The notes: generated from the letters alone by a model not told the origin. A stretch of 29,089 nt of DNA from Bacteroidales bacterium UBA6408 (GCA_002439805.1 DJPQ01000035.1:1-29089); one strand, 5' to 3'. Shown: positions 1 through 9,171, counted from the stretch's first letter. Translations and numbers: made by a program.

Positions 1-11
1 TTTTTTTGATT

Positions 12-1358
12 CTAGTAATACTTGTAAAAGAGGGCAATGGAACGGACCCCGGCGAAGAACTGGGAGAGGAGATAGGACTCGTTCGGGGAATGGATGGTGT
101 CACGTTCCAGGCCGAAGCCCATAAGAAGCGGGTCTATGCCGAGGATGTGCTGGAGGTCGGCGAGAATAGGGATGCTGCCTCCGCCCCGTGACGGTACCGG
201 CTCCGTGCCATAGACCTCCGACATGGCGCGGGAAGCCGCCTGATAGGCCCTCGATGAAATAGGTATGAGAAAGCCGTTGCCGCCATGGCATTGCTTCACC
301 TCTACCTTGACATAAGGAGGGGCTATGGAGAGAAAATGCTCCGTGAAGAGGCGGCTTATCGTCCCGCTGTCCTGATTCGGGACAAGGCGCATCGATATTT
401 TCGCGTGGGCCTCGGACGGAAGCACCGTCTTGGAGCCCTCGCCCGTGAAGCCGCCCCAGATGCCGCAGACGTCAAGGCAAGGACGGATGCCGGTGCGTTC
501 GAGAGTTGTATAGCCATTCTCCCCCTTTACCTCCTTTATGCCGAGGAAGGACTTGTACTCGTCAAGGTCGAACGGGGCACGGGCAAGCTGTGCGCGGTCG
601 GCGGCCGACAGTTCAACGACGTCGTCATAGAATCCCCTGACCGTGATGCGCCCGTCCTTGTCGATGAGGGAGGAAATCATGTCACAGAGGACATTTATAG
701 GATTCGCCACCGCTCCTCCGTAATGCCCGGAATGCAGGTCCTTGTTCGGTCCCGTAACCTTCACCTCAAGGTAGGCAAGCCCGCGCATACCGCAGTTGAT
801 GGAAGGAACCTTGTCCGAAATCATGGTCGTGTCGGAAACAAGTATGACCGACGCCGCAAGCCTGTCCTTGTTTGCCTCGGCCCACTTCGCAAGCGACGGG
901 CTGCCGATTTCCTCTTCGCCCTCGAAGATGAACTTAACATTGTGACGAAGCCTTCCCGTGCGGACAAGATACTCGAATGCCTTTATATGCATGAACAGCT
1001 GACCTTTGTCGTCATTCGCTCCCCTTCCCCAGACTGCGCCGTCGTGTATTTCCGGCTCAAACGGGTCTGAACGCCAGAGTTCAATCGGATCGACCGGCTG
1101 AACGTCGTAGTGACCATACACGAGGACCGTCGGGAGTTCTGGGGATACCATTTTCCGCCCGAACACGACCGGATGTCCATCCGTCGGATAGACTGCGGCT
1201 TCATCCGCCCCGGCTTCTCTCAGCAGTTCCGTCAGCCTTTCGGCGCAGCGCAGCATATCTCCCTTATGATTCGGATTCGAACTTATTGACGGAATCCTCA
1301 GCAGCGAGAACAGTTCCTCGAGCCACCGCCCCTCATTGTCCTTGATGTATTTTTCCAT
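12..1358 (-). CDS. M20 family dipeptidase / metallopeptidase
   Basis: A 448-aa M20-type zinc peptidase, probably cytoplasmic because no signal peptide is seen, expected to cleave di- or small peptides. The metal-site signatures are visible in order: GHYDVQP near residue 83, WGRGANDDKGQ near 110 and EGEEEIGS near 146. An insertion-type dimerisation domain fills the middle and a late HSPNE motif supplies the last metal ligand. The full family length is present. The start ATG at 1358 follows an AT-rich leader. The substrate cannot be told from sequence; dipeptidase is the usual annotation for this branch (PepV/CNDP-like). Confidence 0.9.
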   Translation of the reverse strand: MEKYIKDNEGRWLEELFSLLRIPSISSNPNHKGDMLRCAERLTELLREAGADEAAVYPTDGHPVVFGRKMVSPELPTVLVYGHYDVQPVDPIELWRSDPFEPEIHDGAVWGRGANDDKGQLFMHIKAFEYLVRTGRLRHNVKFIFEGEEEIGSPSLAKWAEANKDRLAASVILVSDTTMISDKVPSINCGMRGLAYLEVKVTGPNKDLHSGHYGGAVANPINVLCDMISSLIDKDGRITVRGFYDDVVELSAADRAQLARAPFDLDEYKSFLGIKEVKGENGYTTLERTGIRPCLDVCGIWGGFTGEGSKTVLPSEAHAKISMRLVPNQDSGTISRLFTEHFLSIAPPYVKVEVKQCHGGNGFLIPISSRAYQAASRAMSEVYGTEPVPSRGGGSIPILADLQHILGIDPLLMGFGLERDTIHSPNESYLLSQFFAGVRSIALFYKYY

Positions 1359-1435
1359 AATAGTAATAAAAATTGTATTAAGAAATGTGAAAAAAATAAG
1401 TTGCTTCAGATTGGGGATTTATTTTTGAGTATAGA

Positions 1436-1504
1436 TTTCTTTTGGAAGAGGGAGTGTACTGGAGGTACATGACCGATGAGAAAAGGAATATAGACCAAAA
1501 AGAA
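1436..1504. repeat. Stem-loop element in the M20-clpX gap
   Basis: An imperfect inverted repeat. The outer arms are TTTCTTTTGG (1436-1445) and CCAAAAAGAA (1495-1504), with a one-base bulge. The inner arms are TGTAC (1455-1459) and GTACA (1465-1469), with loop TGGAG. It lies between the M20 gene and the 1551-1650 repeat, so the 289-base gap is almost filled by structured sequence. No ORF here looks real. The look is that of an interspersed Bacteroidales intergenic repeat, but only one copy is in this window. Confidence 0.5.
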
Positions 1505-1550
1505 GCCACAGGATGATGCAAGTTATTTTTTGAAGATTTCTAAGATTGAA

Positions 1551-1650
1551 TAAAAAGATGGAGTGCAAGGCTTGCGAAATCTTTTCAACCGGAGCAACCT
1601 TGTGGTTGTGAGGATTAAAAGTTGGGCGTAACGAAGCAATCCGCTTTTTA
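1551..1650 (-). repeat. Structured ~100-base intergenic repeat, copy 1 (after clpX)
   Basis: It shares with 3660-3760 the block AAAAAGATGGAGTGCAAGGC, a CAACC-4nt-GGTTG hairpin, TGAGGATT, GTAACG and GCAATCCG. The arms nest: TAAAAAG/CTTTTTA outside, GGAgTGC/GCAaTCC next, then CTTTT/AAAAG, with CAACC/GGTTG at the centre. The clpX stop codon (1648-1650) lies inside the outer arm. On the clpX transcript it would fold as a long 3'-end stem, possibly acting as a terminator or RNA-end stabiliser. Confidence 0.75.
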
Positions 1651-2892
1651 TTCCATCCGTAATTTTGATTTTGCGTATTCCAGAGTAAGATTGAATGTCT
1701 TGCTCTTCGACGACGGTGCGTCATACATTGCATCGGTCATAATCCGCTCGCAGATTGCACGCAGCCCCCTCGCTCCAAGTTTCTCGCTTATAGCCGTATC
1801 CACAATGAGTTCAAGCACCTCAGGCTCAATCTCCAACTTTATACCGTCAAGCTCGAACATCTTTTCGTACTGGCGGATGATTGCGTTCTTCGGCTCGGTG
1901 AGTATGCGGAGCAGTGCCGGCTTGTCGAGATTATCAAGCCATGTTATGACGGGAAGGCGGCCGATAATCTCCGGAATGAGTCCGTAGGCACGCAGGTCGG
2001 CAGGCTCGACATAGCGGAGAAGGTTGTTCTTATCCACTTTCGGCCTGGAAGAGACTCCGTAGCCGATTATCTGCGTGTTCATCCTTTGGGCTATATGCCG
2101 TTCGATACCCTCGAACGCGCCTCCGCATATAAAGAGGATGTTCTGGGTGTTCACGTGAATGAACTCCTGTTCAGGATGCTTGCGGCCTCCCTTGGGCGGG
2201 ACATTGACGACATTGCCTTCAAGCAGCTTCAGCATGGCCTGCTGCACTCCCTCTCCGGAAACGTCACGGGTGATTGACGGGTTGTCTGACTTGCGGGAAA
2301 TCTTGTCAATCTCATCGATGAACACGATTCCCCTCTCGGCCTGCGCGACGTCGAAGTCAGCCTCCTGAAGAAGACGTGTGAGTATGCTCTCGACATCCTC
2401 GCCGACATAGCCGGCCTCCGTCAGCACGGTGGCATCGACAATCGTGAACGGGACGTCAAGCATACGCGCTATCGTCTTGGCGAGCAGAGTCTTTCCCGTT
2501 CCGGTCGGGCCCACCATCAGGATGTTGCTCTTCTCAAGCTCGACATCGTTCTTCGCGGCATCAGCCGAAAGATTGTGTTCCAGACGCTTATAGTGGTTAT
2601 AGACAGCCACGGCAAGCTGTTTCTTAGCCCTGTCCTGACCGATTACGTACTGGTCGAGAAACGCCGTTATCTCATGGGGCTTGAGCACTTTCTTCCTACC
2701 GGAAGCCGCCGCCTTCGACGATTTTTTCTTCGTTTTGCCGAACGCTTCCTCGACATACTGATGCCCAAGCTCTATGCAGTCCGAACAGATGCAGGCGTCA
2801 AGCCCCTGAAGCAGAAGGGGAACATCGTTCTCGCTCCTGCCGCAGAACATACAGTATCTAAGGCCGTCGCCCTTACTTTTTTTCTTGTCCAT
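1648..2892 (-). CDS. clpX: ClpX, ATP-dependent Clp protease unfoldase subunit
   Basis: AAA+ unfoldase (414 aa) that delivers substrates to ClpP. The N-terminal zinc-binding domain has Cys14, Cys17, Cys36 and Cys39. Walker A GPTGTGKT is at 128-135, followed by the pore-loop motif GYVGED, Walker B VFIDEID and the RKH pore motif in GGRKHPEQ. The ClpP-docking loop reads IGY where E. coli has IGF. It lies directly downstream of clpP (49-base gap), the usual tig-clpP-clpX order. The gap holds a 7-bp hairpin 16 bases before the ATG, and the gene ends inside the repeat at 1551-1650. Confidence 0.98.
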   Translation of the reverse strand: MDKKKSKGDGLRYCMFCGRSENDVPLLLQGLDACICSDCIELGHQYVEEAFGKTKKKSSKAAASGRKKVLKPHEITAFLDQYVIGQDRAKKQLAVAVYNHYKRLEHNLSADAAKNDVELEKSNILMVGPTGTGKTLLAKTIARMLDVPFTIVDATVLTEAGYVGEDVESILTRLLQEADFDVAQAERGIVFIDEIDKISRKSDNPSITRDVSGEGVQQAMLKLLEGNVVNVPPKGGRKHPEQEFIHVNTQNILFICGGAFEGIERHIAQRMNTQIIGYGVSSRPKVDKNNLLRYVEPADLRAYGLIPEIIGRLPVITWLDNLDKPALLRILTEPKNAIIRQYEKMFELDGIKLEIEPEVLELIVDTAISEKLGARGLRAICERIMTDAMYDAPSSKSKTFNLTLEYAKSKLRME

Positions 2893-2908
2893 AAATAATC
2901 CATTGAAT

Positions 2909-2931
2909 CTGCTCCCTTCAATCAGGAGCAG
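2909..2931 (-). promoter_or_regulatory. Hairpin in the clpP-clpX gap
   Basis: CTGCTCC (2909-2915) and GGAGCAG (2925-2931) form a 7-bp stem with a 9-base loop, 16 bases before the clpX start. No U-tract follows on the minus strand, so it is not a typical terminator. A role in mRNA processing or in setting the clpP:clpX ratio is inference. Confidence 0.45.
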
Positions 2932-2941
2932 GAGTAAACGG

Positions 2942-3640
2942 CTAGCGGGTCTTCTTCACGAGAATCTCATCCACCATTCCGTAGGCCTTCGCCTCCTCCG
3001 CGTTCATCCAGTAGTCGCGGTCGGCGTCGGCGGCAATCTTCTCAATGCGCTGGCCGGAATGCTCCGAAATGATGCGGTAGAGCTCCGTGCGTGTCTTCTC
3101 AATCTCGCGGGCGGCAATCAGGATGTCCGAGGCCTGTCCCTGTGCGCCTCCGAGCGGCTGGTGAATCAGCACGCGGGAATGCGGAAGAGCCGACCTCTTG
3201 CCGGCGGCGCCTGCGCACAGAAGCACAGAGGCCATGGAAGCGGCAAGTCCGGTGCAGATTGTGGCGACGTCGGGCTCGATGAGCTGCATGGTGTCATAGA
3301 TTCCAAGTCCCGACGAAACCTGCCCGCCGGGGGAATTGATGTAAAGGGATATGTCCGCAGACGAGTCGGACGAAGCGAGAAAGAGAAGCTGCGCCTGAAT
3401 TATGTTGGCGACGTCGTCATTTATCGGAACTCCGAGAAAAACGATCCTGTCCATCATCAGACGGCTGAAAACGTCCATCGAAACCGCATTCAGTTTCCTC
3501 TCCTCAATGATTGTCGGGTTGAGATATCCGTCAAGAGCAGCCGCGCCCGAACGGGACACGGCTGTCTGATAATCATGCATCTTCAATGACGATATTCCTT
3601 CCGACCTTGCGAATTTTTCAAAATCAGTCATATTATTCAT
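2942..3640 (-). CDS. clpP: ClpP, ATP-dependent Clp protease proteolytic subunit
   Basis: Serine protease (232 aa from this start) that forms the 14-subunit chamber working with ClpX. Counting from the chosen start, the triad is Ser135 (GLAASMASV), His160 (VLIHQP) and Asp209 (DRDYWM). The oxyanion region SPGG is at 103-106. The frame stays open to an ATG at 3706, but that extension runs into the repeat at 3660-3760. The ATG at 3640 follows the AT-rich leader typical of Bacteroidota; ATG at 3631 is an alternative. The N-terminus is longer than in E. coli ClpP, as is common in this phylum. Confidence 0.97.
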   Translation of the reverse strand: MNNMTDFEKFARSEGISSLKMHDYQTAVSRSGAAALDGYLNPTIIEERKLNAVSMDVFSRLMMDRIVFLGVPINDDVANIIQAQLLFLASSDSSADISLYINSPGGQVSSGLGIYDTMQLIEPDVATICTGLAASMASVLLCAGAAGKRSALPHSRVLIHQPLGGAQGQASDILIAAREIEKTRTELYRIISEHSGQRIEKIAADADRDYWMNAEEAKAYGMVDEILVKKTR

Positions 3641-3659
3641 TTTTATAGATTTATGACGA

Positions 3660-3760
3660 TAAAAAGATGGAGTGCAAGGCACTCGGTGATGATAAAACCG
3701 CAGCAACCTGATGGTTGTGAGGATTTTATCAAGACGAGTAACGCGGCAATCCGATTTTTA
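3660..3760 (-). repeat. Structured ~100-base intergenic repeat, copy 2 (after tig)
   Basis: Second copy of the element at 1551-1650, placed 3 bases past the tig stop codon. The stems are TAAAAA/TTTTTA, GGAgTGC/GCAaTCC, ACTCG/CGAGT, GATAAAA/TTTTATC and CAACC/GGTTG. Several stems differ in sequence from copy 1 but remain paired, as expected for conserved structure. It separates tig from clpP and may end or process the tig transcript. Confidence 0.75.
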
Positions 3761-3763
3761 GCG

Positions 3764-5077
3764 TTATAAATCTCTGAATTTCTCCACGGAAATTTTCTTA
3801 TGCTTGAGCGTTATCACATTCTTCACCGCAGCGACGGTCTTCTCGTTCTCCACCTGCTCAAGAATGCGGCGGGCCTGCTCCTCATTCGCGAGCACGCTCT
3901 TGGCGTATGACTCAAGCTGCTCCTCAGGGACATTATTCATCCCGTACATAGCGAACTGGTAGGCGGCAAAGCCCTTCGCACTCGCAAGCAGGTCGGCCTG
4001 CTCAACCTTCACGCCGTACTTGTTCATGAGGTAGCCGCGCACGAGCTGCCAGCGGTAGTCCTCGACGAACAGTCCGAACTCCTTCTCGATTTCCTCCATT
4101 GTGAACTTGCCCTCATTGGCGGCGTGAATCCACCTCTTCATGAACGCCTCCGGAAGTTTGAGGTCAGCCTTCTTCACCAGATAGTCACGGAGATCCTTCG
4201 AAAAGCGGAAATCAGCCTCATTCGCGTATTCCGCCGCGAGCCTCTCGGCAATCTTCGCGTCGAATTCCTCCTCAGACTTCACTACGCCCGGCCCGTAAAT
4301 CTTGTCGAAGGTCTCCTGGGTGAGCGGAGCCGGAGAGAAGGTCTTGACGGACTTCACCGTGACCTTATACACAGGATCGATGTCCTCAAGTTCCTCCTTC
4401 TTCACCTTGATGAGAGCCGCGCGGTCGTTCTCGTTCTCGAACGCCTCATTCACGTTCACTTCGAACGTGTCGCCCGGCTTCACTCCGACGAACTGCTTCT
4501 TTGCAGCCTCGGAGACATTGCGGAGAGCGATGTAGGTCCCCTCAATCCTGTTCTCTCCCTGCTCAAGGTCGGCGACAAGGAAATCATCCTCCTTCGCAGC
4601 ATCGCCGTCAGTAAGCTCGCCATACTGCTTGAGAAGGCTTTCCCTCATCTCCTTCTTGGCCTCATCCGTCACGGTGATGTCATAATAGACGACCTCGTCC
4701 TTCTTGTTGAGCTCTATGCCGACAGCAGGATTGCAGGCGATGTCGAACTTGAACTCAAAGCTGTTGCCGTCGGTCCACTCGTTCTTCGGCTGATCCTCCG
4801 CAGGAAGCGGCTCGCCTATCACATTAAGTTTCTCATCCTTGATGAAGGAGTTGAGCTGTTCAGAAATCACGTCGTTCACAGCATCGACAAGAGCGCTGTT
4901 TCCGTACATCTTCTCTATCAGGGACATGGGAACCATTCCCTTGCGGAATCCCTTGATTTCTGCCCTGCGGCGGATGTCGGCGAGCTTCTTTTTCTTTCCT
5001 TCCGCATAATCGGACGGCTCAATTGAAAGAGAAACCTCCATGCTGAGATCATCAATTACATTCTTTGTCAGTTTCAT
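3764..5077 (-). CDS. tig: Trigger factor (ribosome-bound peptidyl-prolyl isomerase chaperone)
   Basis: Ribosome-associated folding chaperone, 437 aa, near the usual length. The N-terminal ribosome-binding signature GFRKGMVP is at 43-50. A diverged PPIase region (about 150-250) and the long helical C-terminal substrate-binding domain follow. It heads the tig-clpP-clpX cluster, linking folding and degradation of new proteins. The 17-base gap to the upstream 7TM-HD gene suggests read-through from there. The gene ends just before repeat copy 2. Confidence 0.96.
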   Translation of the reverse strand: MKLTKNVIDDLSMEVSLSIEPSDYAEGKKKKLADIRRRAEIKGFRKGMVPMSLIEKMYGNSALVDAVNDVISEQLNSFIKDEKLNVIGEPLPAEDQPKNEWTDGNSFEFKFDIACNPAVGIELNKKDEVVYYDITVTDEAKKEMRESLLKQYGELTDGDAAKEDDFLVADLEQGENRIEGTYIALRNVSEAAKKQFVGVKPGDTFEVNVNEAFENENDRAALIKVKKEELEDIDPVYKVTVKSVKTFSPAPLTQETFDKIYGPGVVKSEEEFDAKIAERLAAEYANEADFRFSKDLRDYLVKKADLKLPEAFMKRWIHAANEGKFTMEEIEKEFGLFVEDYRWQLVRGYLMNKYGVKVEQADLLASAKGFAAYQFAMYGMNNVPEEQLESYAKSVLANEEQARRILEQVENEKTVAAVKNVITLKHKKISVEKFRDL

Positions 5078-5094
5078 AACTATAAATTTAAATT

Positions 5095-7137
5095 TTACCT
5101 ATTTCTTCCTTTTTTCCTTCCCGAAGGATAGGCCACACGCGCATGATAGACCTGGCGGATATACTCCTTCAGATTCTCGCTCACCGTGTGAAGTTCCTTG
5201 AGGGATATGTCCGCCTCGTCGAACTGACCCTCGTCAATCTTGCCCTGAACAATCCTGTCAACAAGTTCGGAAATTCCGTTCGGAGTGCGGTCCTTCAGAG
5301 TCCGCGACGCCGCCTCAAGCGTGTCGCAGAGCATCAGAATCACCTGCTCCTTAGTCGTGGGGCGCGGACCCGGATATGTGAAGTCGGCGACGTCGGCCGG
5401 GTCTCCGCCGGCATTGACATATTTGCTGTAGAAGAACGCGGCCTTGGTCGTTCCGTGGTGAGTGGCGATAAAGTCCCTGATTACAGACGGCAGCTTGTAC
5501 TTCTCCGCCAGCTGCAGCCCGTCGCTCACATGACGGATTATCTCCCGGGCACTTTCCTTCGGGTCAAGCGACTGGTGGTAGGTCTCCCCCATAGTCTCGT
5601 TCTCTACGAAACACTGCGGGTTGCAGACCTTCCCGAGGTCATGATAGAGCGCACCTACCCTCACGAGAAGGGCGTCGGCGCCGATGCTGCGCGCGGCAGA
5701 GTCAGCGAAATTGGCAACCTGAAGACTGTGCTGGAACGTTCCCGGAGCCTTGCCGGCAAGTTCCCTGAGAGCCCTGTTATTGGTGTCCGACAGCTCCATA
5801 AGACGGGAGGAGGACACGAGGTTGAATATCTTCTCAAAGAGATAAATCACCGGATAGAGCGCGACTGAAATCATCGACGCGAGGAAAAGCCTCAGAAGTT
5901 CCCAATAATTCACGGTGCCGTTCAGCCCGTCGATGAAACGGAATGAGAACCACACTACGGCCAGAGTGAAGAACACGATGACGGCGTTCACGAACTGGAG
6001 CCAGCCTCGGTTGAAGAAGTCGAAGATATAAATCGCCACTACCCCGGCCACGGTGTGCATCACGAAAAGTTCAATCCCGTTATGCCCGAAGACCAGCAGC
6101 GGAATGAGCGACACGATATAGACCGGAAGTATCAGTTTCCTGCGGAAAAACGCGAGGAGGTAATACGCGAACAGGGGGAACGGCACAAGATAGAGTGAAC
6201 TCGGGGAGAGATTTTCCACGACCGATGCGGTGAATGCCGTGAGGGTGAATATGAGAAGCAGGTAAAGATACCTGTTCATCTGAGTGAAAATCTGAGGATT
6301 CGTGAACCATATCACGAAAAACAGGACGAGTACAATCGCGAACGCAAGCAGAATGTCTCCGCACCACATCACCGCCCGGTTTCCGGAATACCCTATGCTT
6401 GAATCATATTCCGCACGATAGGAATCCAGAATCTGCTCGACCTCCGCAGTGACAATCTCGCCTCGGGACACGATGACCTTCCCGGCGCTCACGACTCCCT
6501 TTGTCGGGGATATCTCCTGCGCGTTCTCGGAATTGACAAGCTCGGACATCTGCCTGTCCAGCGAAAGATCCGGCACAACGAGGGAATAGATTCCGAGTGC
6601 CCTGCACAGCGAATCCGCAGCCGTCTCTCCGGAAAGAGAGGCAAGCAGCTCAAGCCTTGCGGAGGATACGGAGAATATCTCCTCCACGGGTTTCTTCACG
6701 GCACGCTTGTCCTTCTGGACATAGACGAGAGTCCAGTCGTAGTCTCCGGACTGCCGGCCTCCGAAATACTCGTCGTCCGCCGCGACTCCCTTCTGGTAAA
6801 TGGTGCCGAGAGAGGCGGCCACAGCCGGCTTCATCCGCGCATATTCCCCGAAGTCAATCGAGTTGAGGGAACGGACTGCCTGAAGACCCACGTTCCTGTC
6901 CTGCTTGTAGTAAGGGATTATGCTGCTCTCCTCGGAGTTCCTCTCCTGCTGGAGTTCGGCGGCCGTCTTGAGTATCGGGAAATCGAATTCGGCTACAAGC
7001 GTCTCGTACATCCACGGGGAGCCCTTGCTGTAGCTGTAATTGAATTTCGTACTCCTCGGCATGAACAGCACAAGAAGTACGAAAACTACAGCCAGGGGCA
7101 GATACACCCTATAATCCTTCGGAAGCCTTTCGCTCAT
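5095..7137 (-). CDS. 7TM-HD family phosphohydrolase (PgpH-like, HDIG domain)
   Basis: Membrane protein of 680 aa. It has one N-terminal membrane helix (VYLPLAVVFVLLVLF), an extracytoplasmic 7TMR-HDED-like region to about residue 250, a bundle of about seven membrane helices (about 255-440) and a cytosolic HD domain. Metal-binding motifs are the HSLQVAN region, HDLGK at 499-503 and THHGTT near 557. In Listeria, PgpH of this architecture degrades c-di-AMP; whether this one does is inference. It lies between gyrB and tig, with 22- and 17-base gaps, consistent with one transcript. Confidence 0.9.
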   Translation of the reverse strand: MSERLPKDYRVYLPLAVVFVLLVLFMPRSTKFNYSYSKGSPWMYETLVAEFDFPILKTAAELQQERNSEESSIIPYYKQDRNVGLQAVRSLNSIDFGEYARMKPAVAASLGTIYQKGVAADDEYFGGRQSGDYDWTLVYVQKDKRAVKKPVEEIFSVSSARLELLASLSGETAADSLCRALGIYSLVVPDLSLDRQMSELVNSENAQEISPTKGVVSAGKVIVSRGEIVTAEVEQILDSYRAEYDSSIGYSGNRAVMWCGDILLAFAIVLVLFFVIWFTNPQIFTQMNRYLYLLLIFTLTAFTASVVENLSPSSLYLVPFPLFAYYLLAFFRRKLILPVYIVSLIPLLVFGHNGIELFVMHTVAGVVAIYIFDFFNRGWLQFVNAVIVFFTLAVVWFSFRFIDGLNGTVNYWELLRLFLASMISVALYPVIYLFEKIFNLVSSSRLMELSDTNNRALRELAGKAPGTFQHSLQVANFADSAARSIGADALLVRVGALYHDLGKVCNPQCFVENETMGETYHQSLDPKESAREIIRHVSDGLQLAEKYKLPSVIRDFIATHHGTTKAAFFYSKYVNAGGDPADVADFTYPGPRPTTKEQVILMLCDTLEAASRTLKDRTPNGISELVDRIVQGKIDEGQFDEADISLKELHTVSENLKEYIRQVYHARVAYPSGRKKGRNR

Positions 7138-7159
7138 AAATCAGTCAGGGTTGAGACGG

Positions 7160-9148
7160 CTATGCGTCAACATTTGCGTAATGCGCGTTCTGTTCGATGA
7201 ACTCGCGGCGAGGCGGGACATCGTCTCCCATGAGCATGGAGAACGTGAGGTCGGCGGCGGCGGCGTCCTGAATGGTAATCTGACGAAGCAGGCGGTGCTC
7301 CGGATCCATCGTCGTGTTCGCAAGCTGCTCGTCGCTCATCTCGCCGAGACCTTTATAGCGCTGCACGGTCACGCCCTTGTCGGTGCCCTTTCCAAGCTGG
7401 AGGGTAGCCTCGCGGCGCTGGTCATCCGTCCAGCAGTAAATCTCCTCCTTGCCCTTCTTCACGAGGTAGAGCGGCGGAGTGGCGAGATAGACATATCCGT
7501 TCTTGATGAGATCGAACATATAGCGGAAGAAGAATGTCAGAATGAGGGTCGCGATGTGCGAGCCATCGACGTCGGCATCGGTCATGATGATGACCTTGTG
7601 GTAGCGCAGCTTACTGAGATTCAGAGCCTTGCTGTCCTCTTCAGTGCCGACGGTCACGCCGAGCGCCGTGTAGATATTGCGGATTTCCTCGCTCTCGAAC
7701 ACTCTGTGTGTAAGCGCCTTCTCCACATTGAGAATCTTACCCCTCAGAGGAAGGATGGCCTGGGTCTTTCGGTCGCGTCCCTGCTTTGCCGTACCGCCTG
7801 CGGAGTCTCCCTCGACGAGGAAGAGCTCGCATTTCTCAGGATCCCTTTCGGAGCAGTCCGCGAGCTTGCCCGGCATTCCGGCTCCCGACATGACGGACTT
7901 TCTCTGCACGAGTTCACGCGCCTTGCGGGCCTCGTGGCGTGCCGTCGCGGCGAGTATCACCTTATCGACGATGGCCTTGGCCTCCTTGGGGTTCTCCTCA
8001 AGGAATGCCTCAAGCGCCGAAGACACGGCCTGAGAGACGGCCGGATCGACCTCACCGTTTCCTAGCTTGGTCTTGGTCTGCCCCTCGAACTGAGGTTCGG
8101 CGACCTTGACGGAAATCACCGCCGTAAGTCCCTCCCTGAAGTCCTCGGCGGCGAGGTCGAACTTGAGCTTCGACAGGAAATTGTTCTTCTCCGCATAGGC
8201 CTTGAGGGTCTTGGTGAGTCCGCGGCGGAAACCGGTAAGATGCGTACCGCCCTCTATGGTGTTGATGTTGTTGACATATGAGCGCACCTCCTCAGAAAAT
8301 CCGGAGTTGTACTGGAGGGCTACCTCAATCGGGATAATCTTGGAAGTCTCAAGACAGATTACTGAACTTATCGGCTCGTTGTGGCTGATGGAGTTGATGT
8401 ATTCGACATACTGCTTCAGACCCTCCTCGGAATAGAACTCCTCCGTTCCCGGATGAATCGCATCCATCATTTCCTTACCGCCGTCCTCGACAGGCTCGCG
8501 CAGGTCCGTGAGAGTAAGCCGGATTCCTTTGTTGAGGAAAGCAAGCTCGCGGAGACGGTTCGCAAGCGTCTTGTACTTGTAGAGGGTCGTGACGGTGAAA
8601 ATCTCGGCATCCGGATGGAAGGTTATGGTTGTCCCGGAGTCATTTGACTCGCCCACGACCTCCACGGCCGTCGTCGGCTTTCCCTTGGAGTACTCCTGAA
8701 CGAAAATCTTTCCCTCCCGGTGAATCTCGGCACGAAGGTAATCCGAAAGCGCGTTGACGCAGCTCACGCCGACGCCATGAAGACCTCCTGAGACCTTGTA
8801 GCTGTCCTTTGAGAATTTTCCGCCCGCGTGAAGCACGGTGAGGACGACCTCAAGGGCGGAACGGTGCTCCTTCTCGTGCATGCCCGTCGGGATGCCTCGT
8901 CCATTGTCCTTTACAGTTATGGAATTGTCCTTGTTGATTGTGACGTCGATGCGCGTGCAATATCCCGCAAGCGCCTCGTCTATACTGTTGTCAACGACCT
9001 CATATACAAGGTGATGAAGACCTCTTTCGCCAATGTCTCCGATGTACATTGAAGGTCTCTTCCTCACGGCTTCAAGCCCTTCGAGAACCTGAATGCTGTT
9101 TGCGGAGTACTGCTCTTCCGCCGCCTTGATTTCTTCGTTTTCAATCAT
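7160..9148 (-). CDS. gyrB: DNA gyrase subunit B
   Basis: ATPase subunit of the type II topoisomerase that supercoils DNA. Seen in order: GHKL ATPase motifs VDNSIDEAL and GRGIPTGMH, the ATP-lid glycines GGLHGVGVS, Toprim motif EGDSAGG, metal-binding DADVDGSHI, and the C-terminal RYKGLGEM block. The 662-aa length lacks the ~165-aa insertion of E. coli GyrB, as in most bacteria. ParE is the main alternative, but overall length and motif context favour GyrB. It has its own promoter at 9172-9202. Confidence 0.94.
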   Translation of the reverse strand: MIENEEIKAAEEQYSANSIQVLEGLEAVRKRPSMYIGDIGERGLHHLVYEVVDNSIDEALAGYCTRIDVTINKDNSITVKDNGRGIPTGMHEKEHRSALEVVLTVLHAGGKFSKDSYKVSGGLHGVGVSCVNALSDYLRAEIHREGKIFVQEYSKGKPTTAVEVVGESNDSGTTITFHPDAEIFTVTTLYKYKTLANRLRELAFLNKGIRLTLTDLREPVEDGGKEMMDAIHPGTEEFYSEEGLKQYVEYINSISHNEPISSVICLETSKIIPIEVALQYNSGFSEEVRSYVNNINTIEGGTHLTGFRRGLTKTLKAYAEKNNFLSKLKFDLAAEDFREGLTAVISVKVAEPQFEGQTKTKLGNGEVDPAVSQAVSSALEAFLEENPKEAKAIVDKVILAATARHEARKARELVQRKSVMSGAGMPGKLADCSERDPEKCELFLVEGDSAGGTAKQGRDRKTQAILPLRGKILNVEKALTHRVFESEEIRNIYTALGVTVGTEEDSKALNLSKLRYHKVIIMTDADVDGSHIATLILTFFFRYMFDLIKNGYVYLATPPLYLVKKGKEEIYCWTDDQRREATLQLGKGTDKGVTVQRYKGLGEMSDEQLANTTMDPEHRLLRQITIQDAAAADLTFSMLMGDDVPPRREFIEQNAHYANVDA

Positions 9149-9171
9149 CTCGCAAAATTCGTTTTAGCCTG

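Noticed and set aside
285..1070. 261-codon plus-strand frame opposite the M20 gene
   Set aside because: Shadow of the M20 coding sequence; low-complexity Arg-rich translation without domain signatures.
1419..1733. 104-codon minus-strand frame over the intergenic repeats and the clpX end
   Set aside because: It covers two structured repeats and overlaps clpX in another frame; the translation resembles no protein.
4124..5026. 300-codon plus-strand frame opposite tig
   Set aside because: Antisense shadow; tig is unmistakable on the other strand.
7151..8065. 304-codon plus-strand frame opposite gyrB
   Set aside because: Antisense shadow of the conserved Toprim region.
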